The translations under genes and the position numbers were made by a program. From Rhabdonatronobacter sediminivivens (GTDB lineage Bacteria; Pseudomonadota; Alphaproteobacteria; Rhodobacterales; Rhodobacteraceae), in the NCBI RefSeq assembly GCF_013415485.1, contig NZ_JACBXS010000015.1, positions 1 through 64,000 on the forward strand: 64,000 nt of DNA. Direction: 5' to 3'. This document shows, one piece after another, positions 17,000-27,402 of this stretch (position 1 is the first letter of the stretch; every line of letters begins with the position of its first letter). The notes beneath the pieces were generated by a model, which saw only the letters and a program-made list of their open reading frames with translations, was not told the DNA's origin and did no database searches.

Positions 17000-18142
17000 A
17001 TGCCCAAGGATGCTGCACTCAATTCGCTGGGCTTTGCCAAGCCCCCCGCCGACACCCGTGTTGTGGTGGCCATGTCCGGTGGCGTGGACAGTTCGGCAGT
17101 TGCGGCCGAGCTGGCCTCCGAAGGCTATGACGTGGTTGGAATCACGCTTCAGCTCTATGACCACGGCGCGGCGCTGGCGAAAAAGGGCGCCTGTTGTGCG
17201 GGGCGCGATATCCATGACGCGCGGCGCGTGGCCGAGGCCATGGGCTTCCCGCATTATGTGCTGGATTATGAGAATACCTTTCGGGAATCCGTCATCGATG
17301 AGTTCGCCGACGCCTATCTGGCTGGCGCCACGCCTGTGCCCTGCATACGCTGCAACGAACGGGTGAAATTCCGCGATCTGCTGGAAACGGCGCGTGATCT
17401 GGATGCCGATTGCATGGCGACCGGCCATTATATCCGCCGCTTTGACGGGCCTGCGGGGCCGGAGCTGCACCGGGCCGCCGACCCGGTGCGTGATCAAAGC
17501 TATTTCCTGTTCTCCACCACGCCCGAGCAGCTGGCCTATCTGCGGTTCCCCCTGGGCGGGCTGGAAACCAAGGCCGAAACCCGTGCGCTGGCGGCCAAAC
17601 ACGGGCTGATGGTGGCCGACAAGCCGGACAGTCAGGACATCTGCTTTGTCCCCGATGGCAACTACGCCAAGGTGATCGAAAAGCTGCGCCCCGGCGCGGC
17701 GGACCCGGGCGAGATCGTGGATATGGAGGGCCGCGTGCTGGGTCAGCATCGCGGCGTGATCCATTACACCATCGGCCAGCGGCGGGGGCTGGGGATCGGC
17801 GGGCTGGCCGATCCGCTGTATGTCGTGCGGCTGGACCCTGAGGCACGGCGCGTCATCGTCGGCCCGAAATCGGCGCTGGCCACGCGCACGGTGCCGGTGC
17901 GCGAGATCAACTGGCTGGGCGACGCGCCCTTCACTTCGCGGCCGGAATGGCACCTGTCGGTCAAGCTGCGCTCCACCCGCCCCCCGGCCGAGGCCGTCAT
18001 CCGCCCGCTGAGCGAGACCGAGGCCGAGGTTGACCTTCTGTCCCCGGAAGAAGGCGTAAGCGCCGGGCAGGCCTGTGTCTTTTACGCGCCCGAGGGCACC
18101 CGCGTCTTTGGCGGCGGCTGGATCTGGAAGGGGCGCGGCTGA
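17000..18142 (+). CDS. mnmA: tRNA-specific 2-thiouridylase
   Basis: A 380-residue enzyme that places the 2-thio group on wobble uridine 34 of tRNAs for Lys, Glu and Gln. The ATP-PPase P-loop is [14 protein letters not shown] (about 22-35). The catalytic cysteines are in [12 protein letters not shown] and [12 protein letters not shown]. The C-terminal beta-barrel contains [15 protein letters not shown]. It diverges from sciP across 151 bp. The first 20 residues are longer than in many homologues, but ATG 17000 is the only good start. Confidence 0.97.
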   Translation: MPKDAALNSLGFAKPPADTRVVVAMSGGVDSSAVAAELASEGYDVVGITLQLYDHGAALAKKGACCAGRDIHDARRVAEAMGFPHYVLDYENTFRESVIDEFADAYLAGATPVPCIRCNERVKFRDLLETARDLDADCMATGHYIRRFDGPAGPELHRAADPVRDQSYFLFSTTPEQLAYLRFPLGGLETKAETRALAAKHGLMVADKPDSQDICFVPDGNYAKVIEKLRPGAADPGEIVDMEGRVLGQHRGVIHYTIGQRRGLGIGGLADPLYVVRLDPEARRVIVGPKSALATRTVPVREINWLGDAPFTSRPEWHLSVKLRSTRPPAEAVIRPLSETEAEVDLLSPEEGVSAGQACVFYAPEGTRVFGGGWIWKGRG

Positions 18143-18220
18143 GCGCGCCACCGGATTCGCTCTTTTCCCGCCCGGGCCCGGCGGTTACGGTTCCGAAACG
18201 GCGAAAAAGGGCTATGGGTG

Positions 18221-19201
18221 ATGGCGGATCTACCCCCATTGGTGATGACATGCGGCGATCCCGCCGGGATCGGCCCGGAAACCGCCGTGGCCGCGCGCCG
18301 TTGCCTGGGCGCCGCGCTGCCCTTTGTCTGGATCGGCGACCCGGCGCATCTGCCCCCCGGCACCCATTGGCAGGCGGTGGATCAGGCGTCCGAGGCAGGG
18401 GCGCTCTCGGCCTCGGTCCTGCCGGTGTTGCCGCACCCGTTCCCGGCGCCCGCAACCCCCGGCACCCCGGACCCGGCCAATGCCGCCGCGGTGGTCGCGG
18501 TGATCGAGCGGGCGGTGGGGTTGGTGCAGGGGGGCGCGGCCTCGGGCGTTGTGACATGTCCGATCAACAAGGCGGCGCTGATCGGCGGGGCCGATTTCGG
18601 TTTTCCCGGCCACACCGAATATCTGGCCCATCTGGCGGGGGTGGACAGGGTGGTGATGATGCTCGCCTGCGAACAGTTGCGCGTGGTGCCGGTCACCATT
18701 CACATGGCCCTGCGCGACGTCCCCGAGGCTCTGACGCCCGGGCTGCTGGAGCAGACGCTGCGCATCACCCATGCCGCGCTGATTTCGGATTTCGGGGTCG
18801 CGCAGCCGCGCATCGCCGTGGCCGGGCTGAACCCCCATGCAGGCGAAGATGGCGCCATGGGGGATGAGGAAACGCGCATCATCACCCCCGTTCTGGACCA
18901 TCTGCGGGCCGAAGGGCTGGACCTGCGCGGCCCGCTTCCCGCCGACACCATGTTCCACCCGGCGGCCCGCGCGCGCTATGACGCTGCCGTCTGCATGTAT
19001 CATGACCAGGCGCTGATTCCGATCAAGACGGTGGATTTCTCGGGCGGCGTCAATGTGACCCTGGGGCTGCCATTCGTGCGCACGTCGCCCGATCATGGCA
19101 CGGCCTACGACATCGCCGGGCAAGGGGTGGCGGATCCGACCTCGCTCATTGCGGCGCTTGGCATGGCGCAGGACATGGCGGTGCGGCGCGCGCGCCCATG
19201 A
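18221..19201 (+). CDS. pdxA: 4-hydroxythreonine-4-phosphate dehydrogenase
   Basis: A 326-residue enzyme of pyridoxal 5'-phosphate synthesis. It shows [13 protein letters not shown] at the N-terminus, the metal-binding His in [10 protein letters not shown], and [13 protein letters not shown] and [14 protein letters not shown], all diagnostic of PdxA. A GTG lies immediately before the chosen ATG. Its stop overlaps the rsmA start in an ATGA, a pairing (pdxA-rsmA) common in proteobacteria. Confidence 0.97.
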   Translation: MADLPPLVMTCGDPAGIGPETAVAARRCLGAALPFVWIGDPAHLPPGTHWQAVDQASEAGALSASVLPVLPHPFPAPATPGTPDPANAAAVVAVIERAVGLVQGGAASGVVTCPINKAALIGGADFGFPGHTEYLAHLAGVDRVVMMLACEQLRVVPVTIHMALRDVPEALTPGLLEQTLRITHAALISDFGVAQPRIAVAGLNPHAGEDGAMGDEETRIITPVLDHLRAEGLDLRGPLPADTMFHPAARARYDAAVCMYHDQALIPIKTVDFSGGVNVTLGLPFVRTSPDHGTAYDIAGQGVADPTSLIAALGMAQDMAVRRARP

Positions 19202-20064
19202 TCGACAGCTTGCCCCCCCTGCGCGAGGTCATCCGCGCCCATGACCTGCGCGCCAAAAAGAGCTTTGGCCAGAACTTCCTGCTGGACCTGAACCTGACGG
19301 CCCGGATCGCGCGGGCGGCGGGTGATCTGCGCGGCGCCGATGTGTTCGAGGTCGGCCCCGGCCCCGGTGGCCTGACGCGCGGGCTGCTGGCCGAAGGCGC
19401 GCGCCATGTGCTGGCAGTGGAAAAGGACGCGCGCTGCCTGCCTGCGCTGGCCGAAATTGCCGCCGCCTGTCCCGGGCGGCTGAGGGTGATCGAAGGCGAC
19501 GCGCTGGCGCTGGACCCGCTGACGCATCTGACCCCGCCGATCAAGGTTGTGGCGAATCTGCCCTATAACGTGGGCACGGAACTGCTGATCCGCTGGATGA
19601 CCCCGCCGCAATGGCCGCCCTTCTGGCAAAGCCTGACGCTGATGTTCCAGCGCGAGGTGGCCGAGCGGATCGTGGCACGCCCAGGCTCCAAGGCTTACGG
19701 ACGTCTGGCGCTGATGGTGCAATGGCGGGCCGAGGCGCGGATCGTCCTGACCCTCCCGCCCGAGGCCTTCACCCCGGCGCCCAAGGTCAGCTCGGCCGTG
19801 GTGCATATCACCGCGTTGGAGGCGCCGCGCTATCCGGCGAATGCGCAGGTGCTGGAACGGGTTGTGGCTGCGGCCTTCAACCAGCGCCGCAAGATGCTTC
19901 GCGCGGCGCTCAAGGGGCTGGCGCCGGGGATCGAAGGGCATCTGGAAGCCGTGGGCATTCCGCCCACCGCCCGGGCCGAAGAGATCGGGCTTGAAGCCTT
20001 CTGCGCGCTGGCCCGGCGGCTGGAAGGGGTGCAGGGGCAGGGCGGGCGAATTCAAGAGCCCTGA
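19198..20064 (+). CDS. rsmA: 16S rRNA (adenine1518/1519-N6) dimethyltransferase
   Basis: A 288-residue KsgA-type enzyme that dimethylates two adjacent adenines near the 3' end of 16S rRNA during 30S maturation. Key segments are [11 protein letters not shown], the SAM-binding [18 protein letters not shown], and the catalytic [11 protein letters not shown]. It is translationally coupled to pdxA by a 4-base overlap. A weak hairpin (GCGCCA at 20074, TGGCGC at 20101, then TTTT) follows the stop. Confidence 0.97.
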   Translation: MIDSLPPLREVIRAHDLRAKKSFGQNFLLDLNLTARIARAAGDLRGADVFEVGPGPGGLTRGLLAEGARHVLAVEKDARCLPALAEIAAACPGRLRVIEGDALALDPLTHLTPPIKVVANLPYNVGTELLIRWMTPPQWPPFWQSLTLMFQREVAERIVARPGSKAYGRLALMVQWRAEARIVLTLPPEAFTPAPKVSSAVVHITALEAPRYPANAQVLERVVAAAFNQRRKMLRAALKGLAPGIEGHLEAVGIPPTARAEEIGLEAFCALARRLEGVQGQGGRIQEP

Positions 20065-20112
20065 CAACGCCTTGCGCCAGAAAGTTCATGCGGCCCCTGA
20101 TGGCGCTTTTGC

Positions 20113-21324
20113 TCAATCATCACCCCGGTCGCGCAGGGCCGCGCCGTCATCTACTCGCGTGCCGGGGAAGGTCACCACCGTTGCGCCATTCTCGATCCCC
20201 GAAAGCACCTCGGCCATCTCGCCCTGCCGCTGGCCGATCTGCAGCGGGGTCAGGCGGGCGGTGCCGTTTTCGACCCGGAACGCGGCCCAGCCGCCGTCAT
20301 GGCGAAACAGCGCGCTTTGCGGGATCTGCAGCACATCATCGCCATCCCAGATCACCACGCGGACAAAGACCCGGAAGCGCTCGCCCAGGCCCGCACGTTC
20401 CGCGGCGGGCGTGTCGAAATCCAGGATCACGCGCACGCGCTGTTCCTCGATCCCCAGGGCCGAGACCTTGGTGAAGGCCGCCGGGTCCACGCGGCGCACA
20501 TGGGCGTCCAGCACGGTATCGCCGCCCCAGCGTTCGATATAGGCCCGCGCCCCGGGGCGCACGCGCACCGCATCGGTGGACAGCAGGTCCAGTTCGATCT
20601 CCAGCGCGTCCAGATCGCCTATGGTCAGCAGGGGCGCCCCGGCCTGCACCAGACGTGCGGACATGTTCTCAACTTCCAGAACCGTGCCGCTGGTGGGGGC
20701 CGAGATCTGGACGCAGCATTCGCCGGGGTCACGCTCGGGGTCGATCATTTCGGGGGTGACAAGCTGCGCCTCGGCGCGGGCAAGGGTGGCGCGCTGCAGG
20801 TCCCGCTGGGATTGCGCGGCCTCCAGCGCGGTGCGGGCGGTGCGCGCGGCGGTCTGGGCGTCCTCCAGCACGCGCTGCGGGATGATCCCGCGGACGGCCA
20901 GTTCGCGGTTGCGCGCCAGCGTGGCCTCGGCATGTTCCAGATCGGCCTGCGCGCGTTCCAGGTTGAACTCGGCCACCCGCAGGGCGGCCTCGGCCTCGGT
21001 CACGGCGGCTTCGGCTTGCAGGCGAGAGCGCGCGTCCAGCAGCGCGGGCGTGGCCGGGCGCATCACGGCGACCAGGGTTTCGCCCCGGAGCACGCGGTCG
21101 CCGACCTCGACCGGAGAGCGCATGGTGGTGCCGGTGATCGGCGCGGTGACCAGATAGGGGTCACGGGTGCGGGTGACGCCATCGGCCGCGACCGTCACCT
21201 CCATGGGGCCGCGGCTGACCTGCGCCATGTCCACGGCCACCGGGTCCGGGGTCAGCGCCCACCACAAGGCACCCGCCACGGCAACCACCCCGATCCCGCC
21301 TGCCAGCTTGCCCCAGATACGCAT
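20113..21324 (-). CDS. Periplasmic adaptor (HlyD/RND-type) of an ABC efflux system
   Basis: A 403-residue membrane-fusion protein anchored by one N-terminal helix (about 8-24). It has a half barrel-sandwich domain (VTRTRDPYLVTAPITGTT), a long alpha-helical hairpin rich in Ala, Glu and Arg (about 95-195), the second lipoyl half (ISAPTSGTVLEVENM), and a beta-barrel. It follows the permease by 10 bp as the last gene of a three-gene minus-strand operon. It should link the inner-membrane ABC exporter to an outer-membrane partner not encoded here. The substrate is unknown. Confidence 0.88.
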   Translation of the reverse strand: MRIWGKLAGGIGVVAVAGALWWALTPDPVAVDMAQVSRGPMEVTVAADGVTRTRDPYLVTAPITGTTMRSPVEVGDRVLRGETLVAVMRPATPALLDARSRLQAEAAVTEAEAALRVAEFNLERAQADLEHAEATLARNRELAVRGIIPQRVLEDAQTAARTARTALEAAQSQRDLQRATLARAEAQLVTPEMIDPERDPGECCVQISAPTSGTVLEVENMSARLVQAGAPLLTIGDLDALEIELDLLSTDAVRVRPGARAYIERWGGDTVLDAHVRRVDPAAFTKVSALGIEEQRVRVILDFDTPAAERAGLGERFRVFVRVVIWDGDDVLQIPQSALFRHDGGWAAFRVENGTARLTPLQIGQRQGEMAEVLSGIENGATVVTFPGTRVDDGAALRDRGDD

Positions 21325-21333
21325 GTAACCCTC

Positions 21334-23697
21334 CTATTCCCGTGCCTTGAGCGCCAGGGCCAGATCCACCCGGTCCAGCCGCCTGCGCACCAGAAGGACC
21401 GAAACCAGCGCGGCCAGAAAGACCGCAATTGCTGCCAGCGCATAGGTGCGCCGCGAAATCGCAAAGGGAATATACACCATGTCGGTGGACAGCGCCTCGG
21501 TCATGCCTTCGGCAAACCACGTGCCCAGCACCCAGCCCAGCGGGATGGCCAGCACGGTCAGCAGCATCATCTCACCCACCAGCACATAGCCGACTTCACG
21601 CCGTGAGAAGCCCAGAACCCGCAGGCTGGCAAGTTCGTAGGAACGTTCGGACAACTGGATGCGCGCGGCGTTGTAGACCACACCGATGGCGATCAGCACC
21701 CCGATGATGGTGTAGATCGTCACCATCATCAGAAGGTTCTCGGACACGTTGTCATCGAACTGTCGGCGGACCTCGGCCCAGTCGGACAGCCCGGCCAGCG
21801 CGGGGGTGCGCTTGACCTCGGCATAAAGCGCATCCATCTGCGCCGGGTCGGCCAGCAGATGGATATGGGTCACCCGCGGGGCCATGCGCATGGCCTCGAA
21901 CAGGGCGGGGGCGGCGATATGCGCCTCCTGTCCCAGCCCTTGCTGGATGACGGCGACCAGCGGCAGGTCCAGCACCTCACGCGGGGGGGACATGAGTTCG
22001 ACGGCGATCATGTCGCCGGGGCGCGCCTCCAGCGTCCTTGCCAGCATTTCCGGCAGCACCAGCCCCTGCGGCGGCAGCTCCACGGGGCGGCTGTCGTCAT
22101 CCACCAGCCGGTGCAGGGTGGCGCCGGGGTAATGGCCCTGCAGCGCGCTCAGGCGGTCCCGGTGGCCATGGATCAGGCGCACCGGCACCGCATAGCCGCC
22201 TTCGGCCTGCATGACGCCGGGCAGGGTCAGCGCATCGGTGACGGCGATCTCGGGGGCCGAGTCGCCCAGCGTCAGGGTCAGATGCTGGCGGTTGGACTGG
22301 GTAAAGACGCTGTCGGTCATCACCTCCAGCGCGTCGAACAGGAAATATGACGCGACCAGCACCCCCACCGACGCCGAGACCCCGAAAAGCGTGATCGCCG
22401 CACGCCCGGGCCAGCGGATGATCGAGCGCAGGATCATCATGCTGGTCTGGCGCAGCGCCAGCCAGGAAATAAAGCGGTCGGCGCGGCCGCGGCTGAACCG
22501 TGGCGGGGCAGGGGGGGACATGGCCTCGGCCGGGTTCAGCCGGACCGAGGACCAGACCGCGCGCGCGCCCCCCAGAAGGGCGGTGGCCAGCCCCAGCACC
22601 GCCGCCAGCGCCATCGGCCCGGTGCCGGTATCGCGGACCAGAAAGGGGAAGCCGAAGAACTCCTGATAGATGAACAGCATCCCATCGGTCAGCCACCAGC
22701 CGACGATGCTGCCCAGCACCACCCCCGCAACCCCGATCAGCCCGGCCAGTTTCAGGTAATGCGTGGCGATTTCGCCGGTGGTGTAGCCCACGGCCTTCAT
22801 CAGGCCGATCTGCGTGCGCTCCAGCGCGATCAGCCGCGTCAGCACCATGTTGACCAGAAACGCCGCCACCAGCAGGAAGATCGGCGGCATGTAGGTGGCC
22901 AGCGCACCCAGTTGCTGCAACTCGCCATCCAGAAAGGCATGCGAGGGGTGGCGGTCACGCCCATAGGCGCCGGTGCCGCCATAGCGCGCGGTGAACTGAT
23001 CCACGGCGCTGCGCACCGCGCGCGCATCCGCGCCGCGTGACAGGCGCAGCGTGATTTCATTCACCGCGCCGGACATGTTCTGCGCGCTGGCGGCGGCAGT
23101 TTCGTTCATCCAGACGATCCCGAAGCGGCGGTCATCCGGCATCAGCGCCCCGGGGCCGACGGTATAGATGAATTCAGGCGAGAGCGCCCAGCCCGCCACC
23201 ACCAGTTCGCGCAACTGCCCGCCCAGGATGCCGTGAAAGCGGCTTCCCGGCTCCAGCCCGTTGCTGCGCCCGAAGGGTTCGTTGATCAGCACCTCATCAG
23301 GGTTGTCCGGGTCCGGCATCCGCCCGCGGCGCAACAGCGGGCGGTTGAGCATCCCCGCCACATCGCGCGGCAGCGACACCACACGCCCCATGGCCGGTTC
23401 CGCCATGTCCTCGACATCCAGCACCGCGTAGAAACCGATGCGTCCTTCGGCCTGGGCCACACCATCAATGGCGGCGAGTTCGCCCGCGACGGCGCCGGGG
23501 GCGCGGCTGACCGGGGCAAAGACATCGGCAAACAGATGCCGGTCATAATAGGCGGTCTTGGTGGCCATCAGGGTGCGCTGGGTGGCCTGGGCCGCCACCA
23601 GCAGCATGATCCCGCAGCCCAGCACCAGCGCAATGGCCAGGGTCTGCGCCCAGATGCGGCGCAGATCGCGCAGCAGCTTGCGGTCCAGCACCTTCAC
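21334..23697 (-). CDS. ABC transporter permease with FtsX-type domains
   Basis: A 787-residue permease. It begins with an N-terminal transmembrane helix (about 18-38), a large periplasmic domain, then three or four helices (about 260-390). A second periplasmic domain and a final helix group (about 660-775) follow. The two-FtsX layout resembles large MacB/LolE-like and DevC-like exporters. Its start overlaps the ATPase stop by 4 bp. In this mechanotransmission family the permease and adaptor usually move lipids, peptides or glycolipids from the periplasmic side; the substrate here is not evident. Confidence 0.9.
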   Translation of the reverse strand: MKVLDRKLLRDLRRIWAQTLAIALVLGCGIMLLVAAQATQRTLMATKTAYYDRHLFADVFAPVSRAPGAVAGELAAIDGVAQAEGRIGFYAVLDVEDMAEPAMGRVVSLPRDVAGMLNRPLLRRGRMPDPDNPDEVLINEPFGRSNGLEPGSRFHGILGGQLRELVVAGWALSPEFIYTVGPGALMPDDRRFGIVWMNETAAASAQNMSGAVNEITLRLSRGADARAVRSAVDQFTARYGGTGAYGRDRHPSHAFLDGELQQLGALATYMPPIFLLVAAFLVNMVLTRLIALERTQIGLMKAVGYTTGEIATHYLKLAGLIGVAGVVLGSIVGWWLTDGMLFIYQEFFGFPFLVRDTGTGPMALAAVLGLATALLGGARAVWSSVRLNPAEAMSPPAPPRFSRGRADRFISWLALRQTSMMILRSIIRWPGRAAITLFGVSASVGVLVASYFLFDALEVMTDSVFTQSNRQHLTLTLGDSAPEIAVTDALTLPGVMQAEGGYAVPVRLIHGHRDRLSALQGHYPGATLHRLVDDDSRPVELPPQGLVLPEMLARTLEARPGDMIAVELMSPPREVLDLPLVAVIQQGLGQEAHIAAPALFEAMRMAPRVTHIHLLADPAQMDALYAEVKRTPALAGLSDWAEVRRQFDDNVSENLLMMVTIYTIIGVLIAIGVVYNAARIQLSERSYELASLRVLGFSRREVGYVLVGEMMLLTVLAIPLGWVLGTWFAEGMTEALSTDMVYIPFAISRRTYALAAIAVFLAALVSVLLVRRRLDRVDLALALKARE

Positions 23698-24419
23698 CAG
23701 GACACCTGCGCCGGGGCGATCTTTTCGGTGTTCACCTCATCCCGGATCACGCGGCCATCGGCCAGCACCACCACCCGGTCGGCAATGCGCTGGATATCGG
23801 CGTTATGGGTGATCAGCACCGTGGCCGTGCCCATGTCCGCATTCACCTGCGCCAGGGCTTCAAGCACCTGCACCCCGGTCTTGCTGTCCAGCGCGCCGGT
23901 GGGTTCATCGCACAAGAGAACCTCGGGGCGTTTGGCGATGGCGCGGGCGATGGCAACGCGCTGCTGTTCGCCGCCCGAAAGCTCGGCCGGGAAATGGTCC
24001 ATCCGGTTGGGCAGGCCCGCGCGCTCCAGCGCTTCCTCGGGGGTCATGGGGTTGCGGGCAATTTCGGTCACCAGGGCCACGTTTTCGCGCGCAGTCAGGC
24101 TGGGCACCAGATTGTAGAACTGGAACACAAAGCCCACATGGTCACGGCGAAAGGCCGTGAGCTGGCGGTCGCTGGCCCGTGTCAAGTCCCGGTCACGGAA
24201 GAAGACGCGCCCTTCGGTCGGGGTGTCCAGCGCGCCCAGGATGTTCATCAGTGTTGACTTGCCGGAGCCCGAGGCCCCCAGCAGCACCACCATCTCGCCC
24301 TCGGACAGGGTCATGTCCACACCGCGCAGAGCATGCACGGCCACCGCACCGGTGCGGTAGACCTTGGTCACCCCCTCGGCGCGGAATACCGGGCCGGAAC
24401 TGTCGGGCTTGCTGCGCAT
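23694..24419 (-). CDS. ABC transporter ATP-binding protein (LolD/MacB-type)
   Basis: A 241-residue ATPase with Walker [11 protein letters not shown]-loop [11 protein letters not shown], signature [15 protein letters not shown], Walker [14 protein letters not shown] and H-loop [20 protein letters not shown] and FYNLVPSLT are typical of the LolD/MacB clade that works with FtsX-type permeases. It is first in the operon ATPase-permease-adaptor. An imperfect Fnr-like sequence lies 36-49 bp upstream. Confidence 0.95.
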   Translation of the reverse strand: MRSKPDSSGPVFRAEGVTKVYRTGAVAVHALRGVDMTLSEGEMVVLLGASGSGKSTLMNILGALDTPTEGRVFFRDRDLTRASDRQLTAFRRDHVGFVFQFYNLVPSLTARENVALVTEIARNPMTPEEALERAGLPNRMDHFPAELSGGEQQRVAIARAIAKRPEVLLCDEPTGALDSKTGVQVLEALAQVNADMGTATVLITHNADIQRIADRVVVLADGRVIRDEVNTEKIAPAQVSW

Positions 24420-24454
24420 GGGTTTCCCCTATGCCAGGATCGGCGAAACTGTAT

Positions 24455-24468
24455 TTGATCTGGCTCAA
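24455..24468. promoter_or_regulatory. Imperfect Fnr-like box upstream of the ABC operon
   Basis: TTGAT-CTGG-CTCAA has a perfect left half and one deviating base in the right half compared with TTGAY-N4-RTCAA. It lies 36-49 bp before the ATPase start on the minus strand, a promoter-like position. The evidence is weak on its own. Confidence 0.3.
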
Positions 24469-24477
24469 ACCAACCGG

Positions 24478-26079
24478 TCAAGCCACATCAGGCGCGGGGT
24501 TACGATCGGCCCTTGCCTCACCGGGGCCTACGGTGGCCGAGGGGCTGGCCAGTGCCGTGTAATGCAGGATCCGTTCGGCATGGGCCGAAAACCGCCGCAA
24601 CCATCGCAGGCTGTCGGTCAGCGCGAAGAGCCGCGCCGGGGGCAGGCCAGAGCGCATGATCTCGCGCCGCAGCCGCTGTTCGCGCGTGGCCAGCCTGCGG
24701 TTGAGCTGCTCCAGCCGCGGGTGCACGTCTTCACCGGCGACATGGCGCGCCAGCACAGCGCCCAGATAGCGCGCAAAGCGGCGCAGTTTGGGGTCCGACA
24801 TGGCCGAAGTCATGCGGTTCTGCTGCCCGGCGCGATAGAGCAGGCGGGTCAGATGGTCCTGCATGTGCAGCAGGGCCTCGTTGCGCTCCAGATCGGGGTC
24901 GCGGTCAGGCGGCAGGGAAATCTGCGCCTGGAAATCATGCATCTCTTCCAGCGCGGCGCTGCAGTCGGCAATGACCGCGGGCAGGTGCTGCGGGCTGGCA
25001 CCCGGGCGCATGGCCTGGGCAAGGGCAGAAAAGAGATGCCGTTCAACGGCTTGCGCGGTGTTGTTCAGCGCGTCCAGCGCTGCCGGAGGTTCAAGGAGCA
25101 CCTGCTTGTCCAGCGCCGCGGTCATGGGGCGCGGGCCTTCGGGGATCAGCCGTTCGATCATGGCGGCAAAGGGGCCGACCAGCGGCAGCATGACCATGGT
25201 GCCGATCACGTTGAACCCGGTGTGAAACACCACCAGCGCGACCTGCGCCGCCTCGCGCGAGGCGCCGGCGCCCATGATACCGGCCACCACATCGATAAAG
25301 GCCAGCGCAAGCACACCGCTGATCACATGATACAGGATATTGGCAACCGCGGTCCGCCGCACGGCAATCGACCCGCCGATCGCGGCCAGAAGCGGGGTGA
25401 ACGTGGTGCCGATATGCATGCCGATCACCAATGCCGCCGCCTGGTGAAAGCTGACCGAACCGGTGGCCAGCAGCACCAGCGTTGCCGCCACCCCGGCGCT
25501 GGAGGATTGCGTGACCACAGTCACCACCACCCCCAGCATCAGCAATTGCAGCCGTCCCGCCAGGGTCGGGGCAGGGAAGCTGTCCGGCGTCAGGCGATCC
25601 TCATAGGCGGCCATTCCGTCCTGCATCAGATCGATGCCCAGAAACACCAGGCACAGCCCCGCGACCGCCATGGCCACCCGCGCCGTCTGCCCGCTGCTGA
25701 GCACCCGTAGCAACGCCGCGCCGAACAGCAGCGGCAGCGCCGCCGCCGCCAGCGGCAGCCGGAACCCCAGGAACAGAACCATCCAGCCGGTGATGGTGGT
25801 GCCCACGCTGGCGCCGAATATGATGCCCACCGCCTGGTGAAAGCTCAGCATCCCGGCGCCGACAAAGCCCACCGTTGTCACCATGGTCGCCGTTGAGGAT
25901 TGCACCGCCGCCGTGGTCGCAGCCCCGGTCACTGCGGCCGAAAAGGGGGTGCGCGCGAACCCCGAAATCACGCTGCGCGACCGGTCCGAGGCCAGTTGGC
26001 GCAGGGAATCTGTCATCGTCTGCATCCCGAACAGGAACAGCCCGATACCCCCAAGCAGCGCAAAAAGATCAGTCGTCAT
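24478..26079 (-). CDS. Na/Pi cotransporter family protein with PhoU-like tail
   Basis: A 533-residue membrane protein. Two inverted Na_Pi_cotrans repeats each carry the QSS signature (TTAAVQSSTATMVTTVGF near 56, TQSSSAGVAATLVLLATG near 191), with GIIFGASVGTTITGW and GMHIGTTFTPLLAAIGG after them. Residues about 340-520 are a cytoplasmic helical, PhoU-like region. Members of this family (YjbB/NptA-like) move phosphate with sodium, often outward. It lies only 59 bp before the ABC ATPase start and could share its transcript. Confidence 0.9.
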   Translation of the reverse strand: MTTDLFALLGGIGLFLFGMQTMTDSLRQLASDRSRSVISGFARTPFSAAVTGAATTAAVQSSTATMVTTVGFVGAGMLSFHQAVGIIFGASVGTTITGWMVLFLGFRLPLAAAALPLLFGAALLRVLSSGQTARVAMAVAGLCLVFLGIDLMQDGMAAYEDRLTPDSFPAPTLAGRLQLLMLGVVVTVVTQSSSAGVAATLVLLATGSVSFHQAAALVIGMHIGTTFTPLLAAIGGSIAVRRTAVANILYHVISGVLALAFIDVVAGIMGAGASREAAQVALVVFHTGFNVIGTMVMLPLVGPFAAMIERLIPEGPRPMTAALDKQVLLEPPAALDALNNTAQAVERHLFSALAQAMRPGASPQHLPAVIADCSAALEEMHDFQAQISLPPDRDPDLERNEALLHMQDHLTRLLYRAGQQNRMTSAMSDPKLRRFARYLGAVLARHVAGEDVHPRLEQLNRRLATREQRLRREIMRSGLPPARLFALTDSLRWLRRFSAHAERILHYTALASPSATVGPGEARADRNPAPDVA

Positions 26080-26169
26080 GCTGCTGTCATATACAGCGCT
26101 TTCGCGCTTGCCCAGTGGCTTGCAGCCATATTCCGATGCCGTGGCCTTGAACGGTGCCAGACAGCCGTG

Positions 26170-26231
26170 TTAGCGCTAATGTCAATGCCAGGTCTTCTGG
26201 CAACGTCAGAAATGCCAGGTCTTCCGGCAAC
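26170..26231. repeat. Palindrome and two direct 21-bp repeats in a divergent promoter region
   Basis: TTAGCGCTAA (26170-26179) is a perfect palindrome. It is followed by two near-identical 21-bp repeats with a 27-bp period (26184-26204 and 26211-26231, one mismatch). Each repeat contains the inverted repeat TGCCAG-GTCTT-CTGGCA, or CCGGCA in the second. They lie between the divergent Na/Pi and EamA genes, as expected of tandem operators. Confidence 0.55.
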
Positions 26232-26249
26232 ACCAAATCGGTCTCCGCC

Positions 26250-27239
26250 ATGACACCGTTCTTATACACGACTCGCGGTCCCTTGCTGGCCTTGCTGGCG
26301 TTCGCGCTGTTTTCCGGCCATGACGCGGTGATCAAGACGCTGGGCGGGTCCTACGCGCCCATTCAGACCGTGTTCTTCAGTGTGCTGCTGGGGCTGCCGC
26401 TGGCCATGGTGATGCTGATGCGCGACCGCACCGACGGCACGTTGCTGCCACGGCACCCGGGTTGGACCGCGGTGCGCACGGCGGCGTCGGTGGTAACAGG
26501 GGTGTCAGTCTTCTACGCGTTTTCCGTGCTGCCACTGACACAGGTCTATGCAATCCTGTTTGCCGCGCCACTGCTGATCACCGTGCTGGCGGTTCCGATC
26601 CTGGGCGAACGGGTCGGGCTGCACCGTGCGGGTGCCGTGCTGGTGGGGCTGATCGGCGTGCTGATCGTGCTGCGCCCGGGCGGGGGCGATGGCATGAGCC
26701 TGGGCCATGGCGCCGCATTGCTGGGCGCCGTGGGCAGCGCGCTGGCGGCGATCATCGTGCGCCGTATCGGCACCGAGGAACGCAATGTCGTGCTGCTACT
26801 ATATCCGATGATGGCCAATCTGGTGATCATGGGCGCAGCCTTGCCCTTTGTCTATCAGCCCATGCCGTTGGGCGACTTTGCCGCTGTCGCGGCCATAGCC
26901 GGGTTGGCCTTTGTGGCCAGCCTGTGCGTGATCGCGGCCTACAAGGCCTCCGAGGCGGCACTGATCGCGCCCATGCAGTATTCGCAGATCCTGTGGGCGA
27001 CGCTGCTGGGCTGGCTGTTCTTTGACGAATTGCCTGATGGCGCCACCGTGCTGGGGGCCGGGGTGATCATCGCCAGCGGCATCTATATCCTGACGCGCGA
27101 GGGGCGGGCCAATGTCTCGGCCAACCGTCCGGTCCTGCAGACGCGCCTGCGCCCGGATACCGGCACCATGCCGCGCGCCAGTTCCATGGAACAGATCGGC
27201 AGCGACGATCACAGCCCCGACGCATCGCACGAGCGCTGA
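26250..27239 (+). CDS. DMT-superfamily permease (EamA domain)
   Basis: A 329-residue inner-membrane protein with ten predicted helices in two EamA repeats (about 8-135 and 150-280) and a hydrophilic C-terminal tail of about 45 residues. Typical features are ALFSGHDAVIKTLGGSYAP in the first repeat and APMQYSQILWATLLGWLFFDE in the second. The start at 26250 begins at the first helix; 32 extra upstream codons would encode the tandem DNA repeats and are unlikely to be translated. Family members export amino acids or other metabolites; this substrate is unknown. Confidence 0.88.
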   Translation: MTPFLYTTRGPLLALLAFALFSGHDAVIKTLGGSYAPIQTVFFSVLLGLPLAMVMLMRDRTDGTLLPRHPGWTAVRTAASVVTGVSVFYAFSVLPLTQVYAILFAAPLLITVLAVPILGERVGLHRAGAVLVGLIGVLIVLRPGGGDGMSLGHGAALLGAVGSALAAIIVRRIGTEERNVVLLLYPMMANLVIMGAALPFVYQPMPLGDFAAVAAIAGLAFVASLCVIAAYKASEAALIAPMQYSQILWATLLGWLFFDELPDGATVLGAGVIIASGIYILTREGRANVSANRPVLQTRLRPDTGTMPRASSMEQIGSDDHSPDASHER

Positions 27240-27312
27240 CAGCCAGCGCCTTCGCGCCGGGCAGGCCGGATCGCGGCCGGTATCACCGGATATCAGTGGA
27301 TCAAGAAATCCC

Positions 27313-27347
27313 ATAATCAGTATTATGTTATATAACTGGTTATAACC
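27313..27347. promoter_or_regulatory. Three adjacent AT-rich palindromes
   Basis: ATAATCAGTATTAT (27313-27326, one central mismatch pair), GTTATATAAC (27327-27336, perfect) and GGTTATAACC (27338-27347, perfect) are packed into 35 bp. The base composition is far richer in AT than the surroundings. The cluster lies between the converging EamA and PLP-enzyme genes, where no promoter is needed for either annotated gene. Confidence 0.45.
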
Positions 27348-27402
27348 GAACGGGGCTGCTCGGCGGCATTGTCATTGTTTTCAATTCATTACCGCCGGTG
27401 TT

